Assembly (NCBI GenBank): GCA_008921705.1
Contig: VFFE01006714.1
Location: forward strand, 62,033 to 126,032
Direction of reading: 5' to 3'
Origin: Burhinus oedicnemus
Taxonomy: Eukaryota > Chordata > Aves > Charadriiformes > Burhinidae
Length of the DNA: 64,000 nucleotides
In this document: positions 11,401-21,557 of the stretch, piece by piece
Numbering within the stretch: the first letter of the stretch is position 1
Layout: every line of letters starts with the position of its first letter
Program-made: the position numbers and the translations under genes
The notes under the pieces: model-generated
What the model saw: the letters and a program-made list of their open reading frames with translations, nothing else
The model's database searches: none
Told to the model about the DNA's origin: nothing

Positions 11401-12200
11401 GGATTAGCTCTGTAGCTTCCGACTGCAGCAGCGAAGGGAGCGTTAGCTGTGGCAGTAGTGATTCCTACGTGGGTTACAGCGATCGCTCTTACATGAGTTC
11501 GCCTGACCCACAGCTAGAGGAGAACTTGAAGTGCCAACATATGCACCCCCATGGCCGCCTTAACACTCAGCCCTTCCTACAGAGCTACCACGAGCCTCTT
11601 ACACGAGTGCAAAGCTATAGTCATGAAGAACCAAAGCATCACCACAAACCTCCAATTCCGTACATGGCTGTGCATCTACAGCATCCAACAGCTGGTGCTC
11701 GTTCTAGTTGTCCAAACGACTACTCTACATCTCAGAGCTCGTCACATTCAAAGACAATGCATTTGGGGAGAGCCCTCGTGTCCACGAGAATAGACAGCAT
11801 TTCAGACTCACGTTTATATGATAATTCTCCATTAAGACACAGAAAGCCTTATTCTGGCCAAGATGGGCTTGGAAGTTGGGATAGGCAGAGTTACGGGATG
11901 GATGTGTATGGCTACCGCCAGACCTACTCCTTGCCGAGTAACCCCACACAGCCGTGTTACGAGCAGTTTGCCTTCCAAAGCTTACCTGAACAGCAGGACC
12001 AGACCTGGCGTGTACCTTACTGTGGAATCCCTCAAGACCCTCCAAGGCACCATGACACCCGGGAGAAGGTTTACATAAATCTCTGCAACATCTTCCCCCC
12101 TGATCTTGTGAGGATTGTTATGAAGAAGAACCCTCACGTGACGGACGCTCAGCAGCTCGCTGCAGCCATCTTAGTGGAAAAATCTCAGCTAGGTTATTGA
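2322..12200 (+). CDS. ZC3H12C: ZC3H12C (regnase-3 family CCCH endoribonuclease), 3' four coding exons
   Basis: The four exons join in phase (2322-2461, 5274-5508, 6774-6880, 10804-12200) and encode the last 625 residues. Roughly the first 258 residues, taking a family length near 880, lie upstream of the window. Family knowledge: ZC3H12 proteins are cytoplasmic endoribonucleases that cleave stem-loops in mRNA 3' UTRs and dampen inflammation. Seen here: most of the NYN/PIN nuclease domain, with the acidic pair in CYDDRF (Asp codons 5363-5368) and the Asp of SNDNYRD (5420-5422). These correspond to the metal-binding acids of regnase-1. A C-x5-C-x5-C-x3-H zinc finger follows, then a long Ser/Tyr/Gln-rich disordered region and a conserved C-terminal helix block (from EKVYINL to the final SQLGY). 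The neighbour RDX matches human synteny and favours ZC3H12C over ZC3H12B. Confidence 0.95.
2462..5273 (+). other. ZC3H12C intron (2.8 kb), nothing recognised
   Basis: GT-AG intron between the two nuclease-domain exons. It contains no CR1 or LTR I can identify, only short homopolymers such as the G-run near 3943. Confidence 0.8.
5274..5508 (+). CDS. ZC3H12C: ZC3H12C exon: catalytic core of the NYN/PIN domain
   Basis: A strong pyrimidine tract ending ttccttgtag precedes the exon, and the donor is aa|gtaagt. The exon is 235 bp and runs from [11 protein letters not shown] to FVNDK. It carries the acidic metal-ligand residues in VVCYDDRF and in VSNDNYRDL, so the catalytic signature is intact. It joins the previous exon through a split Asp codon and the next through a split Lys codon. 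Confidence 0.96.
5865..5925 (-). mobile_element. Short ancient CR1 3' fragment
   Basis: The plus strand reads TTGGAATGAACCTCAGGAGG, then CTAGTTCAAC, which parallels the antisense CR1 tail words at 7140-7175 (TTGGAAGGGACC, CTAGTCCAACC). It is short and strongly diverged. Confidence 0.4.
6133..6499. repeat. 5-bp target-site duplication CTTTG flanking the solo LTR
   Basis: The direct repeats at 6133-6137 and 6495-6499 abut the TG and CA ends of the LTR exactly, proving insertion by integrase and later LTR-LTR recombination. Confidence 0.8.
6138..6494 (-). mobile_element. Solo LTR of an avian endogenous retrovirus (ERVL-like)
   Basis: The 357-bp element starts TG and ends CA. It is flanked by a perfect 5-bp target duplication, CTTTG (6133-6137 and 6495-6499). 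A 5-bp duplication suits ERVL-type elements. Orientation is minus, judged from a TATA-like CATAAAAGG (6406-6412) about 80 bp inside the minus-strand 5' end, followed by GC-rich sequence and a terminal U5-like region. No internal retroviral sequence remains, so it is a recombined solo LTR, antisense to ZC3H12C. Confidence 0.8.
6774..6880 (+). CDS. ZC3H12C: ZC3H12C exon: end of the nuclease domain and first zinc-finger Cys
   Basis: The acceptor is ttgctttatag and the donor is tatg|gtaatt. The exon is 107 bp and encodes [18 protein letters not shown] through KKQPCPY. The Cys codon at 6871-6873 is the first ligand of the CCCH finger. The remaining three ligands lie on the next exon, 3.9 kb away. 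The solo LTR at 6138-6494 ends 280 bp upstream. Confidence 0.95.
7203..8770 (-). pseudogene. CR1 ORF2 remnant, reverse transcriptase domain
   Basis: Pieces in different frames: [14 protein letters not shown] (8770-8423), [20 protein letters not shown] (8137-7952) and the C-terminal [19 protein letters not shown] (7433-7203). The catalytic FADD block reads FAEH, so both metal-binding aspartates are lost. The RT N-terminal block is deleted near 8285. Confidence 0.85.
8804..9932 (-). pseudogene. CR1 ORF2 remnant, endonuclease (EEP) domain
   Basis: Two frames (9932-9471 and 9379-8804) cover the apurinic-like endonuclease domain. Its signature motifs are still visible: ITETGWD, GDFNHPD (GDFN at 9274-9263) and CSDHALVEF. 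The nuclease starts target-primed reverse transcription in live elements. A frame break between the two parts disables this copy. Confidence 0.85.
9951..10345 (-). pseudogene. CR1 ORF1 remnant, SGNH/GDSL-type esterase domain
   Basis: Minus-strand reading shows [20 protein letters not shown] (about 10300-10240), then a frame break at a T-run, and further on [18 protein letters not shown]. The D-x-x-H of DGIHL matches the catalytic Asp/His block of the esterase domain known in CR1 ORF1. Stops and a frameshift make it non-functional. Confidence 0.75.
10804..12200 (+). CDS. ZC3H12C: ZC3H12C last coding exon: rest of the CCCH finger, disordered region, C-terminus, stop
   Basis: The acceptor is cttaatag. 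The exon opens with [17 protein letters not shown]; Cys codons at 10812-10814 and 10830-10832 and His at 10842-10844 complete the finger. An unstructured stretch of about 400 residues rich in Ser, Pro, Tyr and Gln follows, with SPERRFSLD, a basic-directed phosphosite-like motif (inference). The C-terminal block from [12 protein letters not shown] to EKSQLGY is typical of the family. The stop TGA is at 12198-12200. The large undivided 3' coding exon is intact, with no frameshift. Confidence 0.96.
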
Positions 12201-12451
12201 GAGATGATGCATCTTTGTGGTGTCTAGTAGTTTTCAGCTCAGCTCTAATGCTGAGGGAGGTTTGCTACAATAGCATTCGGGATCTCCTTCTCAGCAAGGA
12301 GGTTATATAGTAATCCATTTATGTGAAATACTGTATCATGGAGTCTGTATGTATAGCCCCATGCATCAGAAGTACCAGATATGTTTTGTGTTCTAGTTTG
12401 AAAATTTTTAAATGGCTATTTTCACAGCTGGAGAATGTTCCAGTTTAAATT

Positions 12452-12479
12452 AATATATATATATATATATAAAAAAAAA
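12452..12479 (+). repeat. (AT)n tract then A-run in the ZC3H12C 3' UTR
   Basis: About ten AT units followed by nine A residues, 250 bp after the stop codon. A dinucleotide microsatellite likely to vary in length. Confidence 0.9.
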
Positions 12480-13446
12480 TCTGTGGTCTCTGGTTATAAT
12501 CTTTGGTGCATCAGGGGTTTATATGCAGCACTTTCTATCCTTGTTACATGTTGTCGGGATTTTTGTTTTCGTTTTTTAACTTGCTGGGTGTTTGTCCTTG
12601 GGCTGCATGGTATTAAAACTACCTGCAGAAAGAGGATTTTGCTACTTCTGGCAGGCAATTTTCAAGCCAAGTTTTTGAACTTTTTACAACACCATAAGTA
12701 TGTATGTTTGGTTGGTTGGGTTTGTGAGCTTTTTTGTGGTATAGTAATCTATTTATAGGAAACAAAGATTTACTACAGCACTGACTTCATTTTTTAAACA
12801 GATAATTAAGTTACCAGTTAATGGTGAAATGGGTAACAATATATTAGTAATTTATAGTATGGCACTTTTCATTGCTTGCTTTGTTTTGTTTAAATAGTTC
12901 CATGCTTTGTTGATGCAGTCGATTAGTAAGATCAGATGCAATCAGAGGGGGAAACCAATTTTTTTTTTATTATTAATTTATGAATAAGGTAAAAGCCTTA
13001 TTGCCTGATTTTCAAAGGTGCTGAGAATTTGCAGCCGCCTTTGAACCTAGCAGAAGCTGCAAATGCTCAGAACCTCCCCAAACGAGGCCACCCTGTTTCA
13101 ATTCCCATATGTTGTTACCCAGCTCTGCGTACTTCTGGTCAGTAGAAGGGAGCCTGAAATCGTAGGGTCCCGTTTAGTTGTTTTATGTGTTTTTTCTTTG
13201 TATTGCTGCACAAGTGTACTGGATAAAATGTGCTTTTCATAAAATATTTACCTGTTTTTAAATGAATTTAATTATCTCAATGCAAGTTTTGTATTTAAAA
13301 TACTGTTTGATTTTTCTTGCTATTTATCAAGGCTGGCCTGAAAAGGTTTTGTGTGTTGAGGATATGCAACATTTATTAACTGCACTATGGTAATGATATT
13401 GTAGCTCAAAATAATAACTTAAACTTTTTTTTTTTCTTTCTGTTTC

Positions 13447-13471
13447 GGGAGGGGAGGGGAGGGTTGTGGGG
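13447..13471 (+). promoter_or_regulatory. G-quadruplex motif in the ZC3H12C 3' UTR
   Basis: Four G-runs of 3-4 bases separated by single A residues (GGGAGGGGAGGGGAGGG, 13447-13463), with a fifth G-run at 13468-13471, on the mRNA-sense strand. One-base loops predict a very stable RNA quadruplex. Function is inferred only. Confidence 0.6.
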
Positions 13472-14130
13472 AGAGAAGATACCGTATGTGTTCCTGAAGT
13501 TAGTTTTTGGACTGTTGCATCATGTAGGCCTGATTCTTGCCACAAATAGTGTAGTTTTAGAAACAGGCAAACCAAGTCTGTTTTAGTATTAGTAAGGGAT
13601 ATTTCTGGTTTTAAGTCATGGGTTTTACTAGCACCTCGTAAGCTTTTTTATATATATATGATAGAAATAGATTTTACAATTGATGTCAGATGTACTTACG
13701 CGACATAGTTGCCGACAGTTTTAGGTTTCCATCCTGTTGTGGACACATACATTGTAACGATGTTCAGTGTTAAAAAAAAATCTCTAGTTTACACTATTAC
13801 TGCTGATAATTTTGGTACACTTGCTGGAATTTAAAGTAAGGCCCTGAAGAACCAGAAAGTACCTTTTACTGTTGATACAAATTGTATCTTTTTAACTGAG
13901 AACTATTTTGATTTGTAGATTTAGTAGAAACACAAATGTATAATTATAACTAGTCTTTTGGGCAACATTTTATCCCTTATTTAAAAATTAGAGATTTCAG
14001 ACATAGAATAGACTTAGGCAAGTAAAAGTAGATATTTATTTAGGTGTCTCTCAATTTCATATATTAAAAAGAAAAAAGAAACTATTGGCATCTTCTTCCT
14101 TCTAAAATCTTTGTAGTGGGAACTCACTAA

Positions 14131-14136
14131 AATAAA
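14131..14136 (+). terminator. Candidate proximal poly(A) signal of ZC3H12C
   Basis: AATAAA on the sense strand 1.9 kb after the stop. The downstream GU-rich element is weak, so this may be a minor site or unused. Confidence 0.25.
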
Positions 14137-16396
14137 GGTAAAATGCTGCCTGAAAATGATGTCCAAGCACCTTTGAATACGAAGAGGTTTTCACTACTTG
14201 TGTGACACCGTGTGTTGCAGCGAGTAGGGTTTGGGTATACGGTAAATGCTTCTAAAGAGCATTGTGCCTGTAGACATATCCAATAATCTGAACCATGTTC
14301 AGCAAACCGATTCAGGACGTAGTGCTCATGCAGTTTCCACTGCTGATGTGCTGCGGGATCTGCCGTCGCCTGTCCCTGCGGCGATACTGGAGGGGCTCTA
14401 CACCATCTATCCTGCGTTGTCTGCTTAGGGAGAGGACCTGTTCACCTGTGGCAACAGTTTTTCCTTGGATTTGGTTGGTTGCCATCCGTAGAGCATGTTT
14501 TAATGTAGAGATCGATGCAGCGCTGATGCTGAGGTTTGGACTGGGAAATGAGTCTCATCTTAGTTGTACACTAAGATTTTTTTAAATTGAATTATGCTTA
14601 AGTACTACACCATAGTGTAGATGCAGCTGTTTTAATAATGCAGTTATTATAGTTGTGTTTTTAATGGGTTTCTACGTTTATTTTTTATGTAGGAATTCAC
14701 TTCTGCCAAAAGTTGAATTCCTTTAAGCATGAACAGAAACATGTATGTAATAGAGGTGTTTGTTCCTTTTCCCTATCACATTAGCATCAGAATACTTTCT
14801 ACAACTTACATGTAGCAGTCTGGCCTAGAGTATTGGATCAGCAGGCTTAGCCATGTTGTTAAAACGGTGTGAGGAGACGCATGGGACTGTGCGCTGCAGC
14901 GCCCAGACCTGGGTTATCAGTATTGATTGCCTGCGCATAAGTTTAATGCAGTATTGAATCCCTGAAAGTGTGTTGATTGCTAGAGAATTCTTGTCGTAGG
15001 TTCTGTGCTTTGTACAGATGCTTTAAAAGTATAAGAGCAGGAGGAATTTGGTGGTTTTTAAGGTTGTGCAATGATGTGCTAGTTCCCTTTAGACTCTCTT
15101 ATGTTGAGTAAAGCAAATTTACTGTGGACAAAATATTTGCCTTGATATTTCCTTTGTTTTTGCTGTGATAATAGAGAGGATGAGGAGTTGCATGTGAACT
15201 CCTCTACAACAAAGAGATCAGTCTGTGTATTTAACAGCCTATAGAAAGGACACCAGTAATAAAGATGAAAGCAATGATGCTGGTCAAATACTACATTTGT
15301 CAATGTAATTGCATTGATGCAAATAACTGAACTGTAACATCCTCTGTTTCTTACACAGTAAAAGGTAGTTCAGTGATACTGTCTTTGCCCCGGTTGAGTG
15401 CTAGAATTGCAGCGAAGGATAAATACCTTCAAGTTAGGTCAGTCCCACCACTAAGAGGGCAACACTTTCCTTTATCTTGAATACTTGAGCGTTGTTTTGA
15501 TACTTACCAGAAACTCCATATTTTTAGATATAATCCCAAGCTATTATTGCTACATCAGTAATAGTATATAGATACACAGTATTTTGAATGCACATTTATG
15601 TTAGGCATCTGCCGACAACTGTTTTTTATACAACAATGTGTTGCCAATGTTTAGAGTTTTTAAACATGTCCCATGGATACCTAACTTTGAGCTAAATACG
15701 CCCACACTAAGACAGAATTAGCCACTTTGTTGTCTTTTTTAAAAAGAAATATGTGTGTGTGCACATATATATGTACATCCACAGACGCGTACTTGGCAAG
15801 TGGGTTTAGGATGACTGCTAATAGTCTGAGGTAAGATCATATCTTTTCAGGTGTCCTGTTTTCTTTGGTATGTTTGAATTGTAGCTCAGTCCTCCACTGC
15901 AGAATAGCTCTGGGGAGAGCCAAAAGCCTGGTGACATCCCAAAAAGAAGGTGTGCCAGTCTGGTGAAGCCCTTGAAGGGGACTTTTGCAGCCTTGGTGTA
16001 CGTGGACTGTTGTTGAGCTGTTGATGATCTTCTGCTGTGAAAGTTGTAGCTAATGGTGAACACTTTTCTAAAAATATCAAAGCTATCGGTGTAAACCAGA
16101 GTACCTCACTTGGAATGGAAAGCTGGGGGCGTTTGCCCCAGCAAGGTGAGCGTGCCAGAGGACTATAAATGCCTTGGCTGAGAGATGCCGCAGCATCTTG
16201 CTGCAGTAAGAGACTACCAAAATGTTTATCAGTTTTATCAGTTGATGGTTTGACCAAGGTATTTTCGATGTGTAAAGCTTGAAAAATGAGACACAATGCT
16301 TTCATACTGTCCGGAGCATTTAGAAAAATACCCAACTGACTTTGCATTGCTACTGAAAATTTAAAATACTGTGCAATTAAAGAGACCATTTTTTTA

Positions 16397-16402
16397 AATA
16401 AA
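16397..16402 (+). terminator. Candidate middle poly(A) signal of ZC3H12C
   Basis: AATAAA in an A/T-rich stretch. It is followed by TTATTTATTTTG and a TGTG-containing segment. Confidence 0.3.
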
Positions 16403-17974
16403 AATAATTTAGAAATTATTTATTTTGATTTACAGTGTGACTCTTGCTAATTTATTCCTTGCATTATGAGGCTGTGGTGGAGTGCTGTTTATATTTTTTA
16501 TTTGTCATAGGAACTAAAACTGCTGAGAAGAAAAACCAACAGATTTAAACTTAAAACTCTATGGCCTTGTTTTGTTTTTTATAAAAGGGCTGAGGTTTTA
16601 TAAATATCAAATCATGTGTTTTATATACTTTGTAAATTTTAGAGAAGCGTAGTTTAAGAATTTTGTTCAAAACAAATATGTATGTGCACATTGTTTAGAC
16701 TAACCATGTAACTAATCCTAAAATCATCTGTGTTAAATGAGTGTTCCAGCTAACCTTTTGCTAGGTAACAGGAGAGATGTTCAGACTTCACCTTTAGATG
16801 TTCTAGAATACATTTCATATATCTTAAGGTTTCATCAGAAGCTGGTGATCTAGTTGCCTCATGACGCGTGGAGTGTCTGTTTGCCCGTGAATCGTCCTGC
16901 TGAATGCTGGGTTTTCCTTGCCGTGCAGTACAAGGTGATACACTGGTACGTGTGAAGTACCTAGTAGATGTTTATCCAGGCGCTATCAAATACAGCATGT
17001 TGTTCATAGTTACAGATATGCTTTAAATAATTTTCCGGTTTTCCGGTTTCCATTTTCAGGTCTTAAAGGGTTGTCAGAACTTGTGCTCGAAGTTTTTATT
17101 ACTTTGTCTACCCTTTAACCTAAATGATTGCAAGAGTTCTCATCCCTTCTCTTAGACTTAATAGCCGTTTGAGCGCCCAGTCTCCTGAACACTTACACAT
17201 ATGCCCGACTTGAGCACAAATACTTGCATGGGCCAATTTTAGTGGCATTAGAGAAGAGCCAAGTAAAACTGGCATGTGTGTAAGTGTGGGAGGACTGGGG
17301 GCCTTGAGGAGCACATCTGGAGCACAGCTGGGGAACTGCCTGCTCCCAGAAAGACGCGAGATGTCACTGGTGCTGGCAGGTTGTTCAGCCAAGATTGCAC
17401 TTTGTGGTCGTTGGGAACATGTACAAACCAAATCTACTTAGATGTTTAAGCACATCCATCCTCAGTGTTCCAAAGGTGTAACCATCTATTCTTCACCTTG
17501 TAAAACAAAACCTCTCTGCTTTTTGTAAGCCAGCTTTTTCTTTTGGTCTCAGATGAAGTCTAATTTACCAAGTTAGGTTGGCTGGTTAGTTACTTTGTAT
17601 TTATCTGAATGACATTTGTAATGAAACTGATCTTTTAAAACTGTTTTACCAGCATATTACAGAACATTCTGCAAGGAAGCAGAAATGCAGATACAGCAGC
17701 AATAATTGTCCTTTGTAGTTCTTTTTCCCCTCATTATCTCTGTACTTGTGTTGAGTAGGTGAGATTTTTAATTTTGTCCTGAAGTCCGCTCCAGCAAAAA
17801 CATTAGTTAAAAATAATGTTTGGACTACTTGATAAAGCAATTGTCAAACTGGCTCTTCGTTTCTTCACTGGTTGTTCTGTATTATTTCTGTGATGTGACT
17901 ATTCACATCTTAAAACCACCTTCTAAACCATACAAAAAAACCCATGTACATGGATTCTGCTTTTAGAGAAAAAA

Positions 17975-17980
17975 AATAAA
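17975..17980 (+). terminator. Candidate distal poly(A) signal of ZC3H12C
   Basis: AATAAA followed within about 30 bp by a GT-rich stretch (gggctggttttgttt), the usual arrangement of a used site. It is the last canonical signal before sequence character changes, so it is taken as the probable end of the long 3' UTR. Confidence 0.5.
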
Positions 17981-18879
17981 GATTCGTTTTCTTCATTGAT
18001 GGGCTGGTTTTGTTTCATAAAAAATAATAGTCTCGAGAGCAGCACAGAAGGTAGCAGTGAGTTACAGACAGCTTTCTGTTCCTGCCTGCACAGGAAAACT
18101 GCTTACTCTAAGTATGTTAAACAGACAGTTTCAAACATAAAAAATTACTGATTATCCGTTCATTTTTAATGCAGTAATTCATATTTAATAGGCACTTTCC
18201 CCTCATTTTGCTTACTGAAAAGACTAAAAATGAGGGGTTAAATAGCAATGTCAGTCATTTCGTAGCAGAATTTGGATGGTGACTTTGTGCCAGTGGACTT
18301 GGTCTCCTTTCAAGTACTGCTGCACATCTGTTCATCGTTCATTGCGTAATTATTAGTGGCCTAGCTCAGAATATTGCGGGGTGAATAGAATTGAGAATAG
18401 AATAGAATTTGGAATAGTTATCTGATGCATGCAAAGAGAAAGCAGAAGCTGCTGTAAGCTGTGATAAAATGACTATCCAGAATATGTGGAGCTGTTGAAT
18501 TAGTTTTTTGCCAAATTGCACTACCTGGCTAGGGCCAAACTTGCCAAACTGGCTGGGACCCCTTTTCCTTCCCTCTCCAGCCCAGCGTGTGGGCGCAGGA
18601 GCAGCGTGCCAGCCCCGCAGGAGGAGCCACGCAGGGTGATACGAATGCAAATGGAAGGAGCGGTTGGCCTAAAAAAAACCCCAACAGAGCAGCGTTGCCC
18701 TTCTGCAGTTGTGACCACTGGTAATTTGCTTAATGCAAATGTTTTGCACAGCCGTGAACATCTGCTGTTTTACTGTATCCAGCCTGAGCCTATGATATGA
18801 CTGTGCCTCCTTTCAGGGCAAACGGAGGCACTGGAGTGAAACGTAAAGGTCCCTCCCCAGCAGCTGGGTGGAAATGTTA

Positions 18880-19330
18880 CAGCGAGGTACCTCCGGGGAT
18901 GCTGATCTCAAAGCTCATCATCGGGTGCATGAACCGTGAGCGATCACATTGGCAGCGGAGCGGAGGAGTGATAGGAAGCTGCACGCGTGTAATGCGAGGG
19001 GCGGGAAGCGCTTCCCCGGCTCGCGGGGCGAGGTGGTCCCATCCTGGGAACTACCTGTGCTGCCCATGCCACCTCTGATACCCGGCTTGGCTTCAGGTGG
19101 TGGTTCCTTTGCAAGCTCTGCCGTGGGGCTGCTTGGTCTCTAACATACCATTTTGTGCTTTGCATTGCGTTTTCCTCATCTGCTCTTGGAGTCTGAGCCC
19201 TCTGTGGCCGTGTTGTCCGAAGTCGGGCTGGGCTGTGCTGGGGCGTTGCTGGCCCAGCTGCTCCCATCGCCTTCGGCTCAACGGGGCCTTCGCGCTCGCC
19301 GGCACGGAAACACGTCATTTTGTTTCTGAA
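18880..19330. promoter_or_regulatory. CpG-dense intergenic patch
   Basis: About 15 CpG dinucleotides lie between 18890 and 19035, with more near 19265-19315, in a region otherwise CpG-poor. No recognised repeat or gene covers it. It could be a small CpG island, a promoter of an unannotated transcript, or a decayed GC-rich repeat. Confidence 0.4.
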
Positions 19331-20456
19331 GTGCTGTTTGAATTGTCGAAGCTACTTCTCACTAAGTCAAAGCTTGGAGCTTAAACAAAGAGTGTGTACG
19401 TAAACAGAGGGAGGGCTCGGGGTGGCCGGTCACGTCTGCAGCAGGAAGAGCTGGACGGTGGCCTGAGGTGAGGTTTCCTTGGCTGCGGCTCTGCTGCCGC
19501 TGCTGCACGGCGCAGCGCTGCCAGTTTGTTTGGCCAGCTGCTTAAAGTCTCTCTCTAAAGTATTTGCATCTCGGCTTCATAGATCCAGAAGTCTTATTTG
19601 CAGCAGGTGAGGAAATTAAATAACATCCTCTGCGTGCTTTCCCTTACACTTTTTAAAATAGTATCGTATTATTCACCTGGCAAGAAAAAGCAATTTTGGA
19701 GGGCAGAGGCTCCATCCCCCGAAGCACATGTAAAGGAGGGACTCTGTGGCCTCAGAGGTGCAAATTACTTCTGCTGTATTTGTCAGGCTGAGCAGAGCTG
19801 TCTGAAGACCCCCCCACGCGTGTCTCAGAGGGCCCCGTCCTGCCCTGCTTGGCCTGCAGCCCCTACCCAGACGAGTTCAGGAGAAGACAGGTTGTTTCTC
19901 CTGCAAGTCACAGTTCCCTCGAAGGCATTGCTTAGGGTAGGAGAAGGGAAAAACCCATTTCACCCATTTCAGATGCAGAAGCAAACTGCAGGTGGGAGAT
20001 CCGTTGAAGCTGAGCTGCTCCGAAGCTGCGAGCTGTAAATCCAGAGAGCTGAGGAGGAGAAGGTAGGGATGGGCTCACGCCCGCAGCCCGACCACAGCCG
20101 TCAGCTGCTTGTCCCAGCAAAGAGCGAGAGGTAACGGGGCCTGGAGCACATCCTGAGCTTGGTCATAAGCCCACTACAAGATCTAATGAACAGGTTGTAA
20201 CTTTTCTGTTACATAGTTGTTTAGCATGCTGAAGTTATTTTTTTCCTAAAATATATTTGCCACTTCCCTGTTTGTGCTGCTCACTTCCCTGTTTGGCTCT
20301 CAACTGTAGGATACTCCAGCCCTTGAGCTGCTGGATGGTACCTGGTGGGGGGATGCTGGTTTTCTCTCCAGTCAGGGTGCCAAGCGCCCCAGAGCGCAGC
20401 TTCCAGCCAACTTTCAGCCACCAAGTGCCCTAAAAATCGCTTTATTACTGAACTTC

Positions 20457-21557
20457 ATAGGCAAGGTTAAGAAGTGTGGGTTGGATGAATGGACAGTGGG
20501 GGTGGATTGAGAACTGGCTGGCAGATAGAGCTCAGAGGGTTGTGGTTAGTGGCACAGAGTCTAGTTGGAGGTCTGTGACAAGTGGTGTTCCCCAGGGGTC
20601 AGTACTGGGTCCAGTCCTGTTCAACATATTCATCAATGACCTGGATGAAGGGACAGAGTGTACCCTCAGCAAGTTTGCTGATGCCACAAAACTGGGAGGG
20701 GTGGCTGACACACCGCAAGGCTGTGCTGCCATTCAGCGTGACCTGGACAGGCTGGAGAGTTGGGCAGAGAGAAACCTCATGAAGTTCAACAAGGGCAAGT
20801 GTAAGGTACTGCACCTGGGGAGGAATAACCCCATGCACCAGTACAGGTTAGGGGCTGACCTGCTGGAAAGCAGCTCTGTGGAAAGGGACCTGGGAGTCCT
20901 GGTGGACAACAGGATGACCATGAGCCAGCAATGTGCCCTTGTGGCCAAGAAGGCCAATGGCATCCTGGGGTGCATCAAGAGGTGTGTGGCAAGCAGGTTG
21001 CAGGAAGTTACCCTCCACCTCTACTCTGCCCTGGTGAGGCCACAGCTGGAGTCCTGTGTCCAGTTCTGGGCTCCCCAGTTCAAGGACAGGGAACTGCTGG
21101 AGAGGGTACAGCAGAGGGCTACAAAGATGATTAGGGGGCTGGAACATCTTTCTTATGAGGCAAGGCTGAGGGACTTGGGTCTTTTTAGTCTGGAGAAGAG
21201 AAGACTGAGGGGGGATCTCATCAGTGCCTGTAAATACTTAAAGGGAGGGTGCCAGGAGGATGGCACCAGTCTTTTTGCAGTGGTGCCCAGTGATAGGACA
21301 AGAGGTAATGGGCACAAACTTGAACACAGGAAGTTCAATCTAAACATGAGGAGGCACTTCTTTCCTTTGAGGGTGGCAGAGCACTGGAAGAGGCTGCCCA
21401 GAGAGGTGGGGGAGTCTCCAACTCTGGAGACATTCCAAACCCACCTGGATGCCATCCTGTGCCACCTGCTCTAGGTGACCCTGCTCTGGCAGGGGGGTTG
21501 GACTAGATGATCTCCCCAGGTCCCTTCCAACCCCTGTGATTCTGTGATTCTGTAACT
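20457..21557 (+). mobile_element. CR1 LINE, 5'-truncated, sense strand
   Basis: It begins inside the RT region ([11 protein letters not shown]) and runs to the tail CCTGTGATTCTGTGATTCTG. It is the least decayed CR1 in the window and belongs to the same subfamily as the copy at 34218 (CQEDG...HKLEHRKF words). Confidence 0.95.
20476..21474 (+). pseudogene. CR1 RT fragment, 332-codon open frame with catalytic Asp lost
   Basis: The open frame runs from the middle of the RT palm ([20 protein letters not shown]) through thumb and C-terminal region ([23 protein letters not shown]). It lacks the endonuclease and RT fingers. The FADD active-site block reads FADA (Ala codon 20683-20685), so even the remaining palm would be inactive. 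An in-frame copy this long suggests recent insertion, not selection. Confidence 0.9.

Larger units (their letters stand above)
12201..18000 (+). other. ZC3H12C: ZC3H12C 3' UTR (probable extent)
   Basis: This is AT-rich, repeat-poor sequence directly after the stop codon, with no CR1 or LTR insertions over 5.8 kb. That contrasts with the repeat-laden sequence on both sides and fits a constrained long 3' UTR. It contains an (AT)n tract at 12452-12479, a G-quadruplex motif at 13447-13471, and ATTTA-type elements such as near 14034. Canonical AATAAA signals occur at 14131, 16397 and 17975. The end is placed after the last signal. Short reading frames in it (for example near 14295-14585) look like chance. 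Confidence 0.6.

Noticed and set aside
14246..14585. Short open frames in the ZC3H12C 3' UTR
   Set aside because: No start context, domain or similarity; short open frames of this length are expected by chance.
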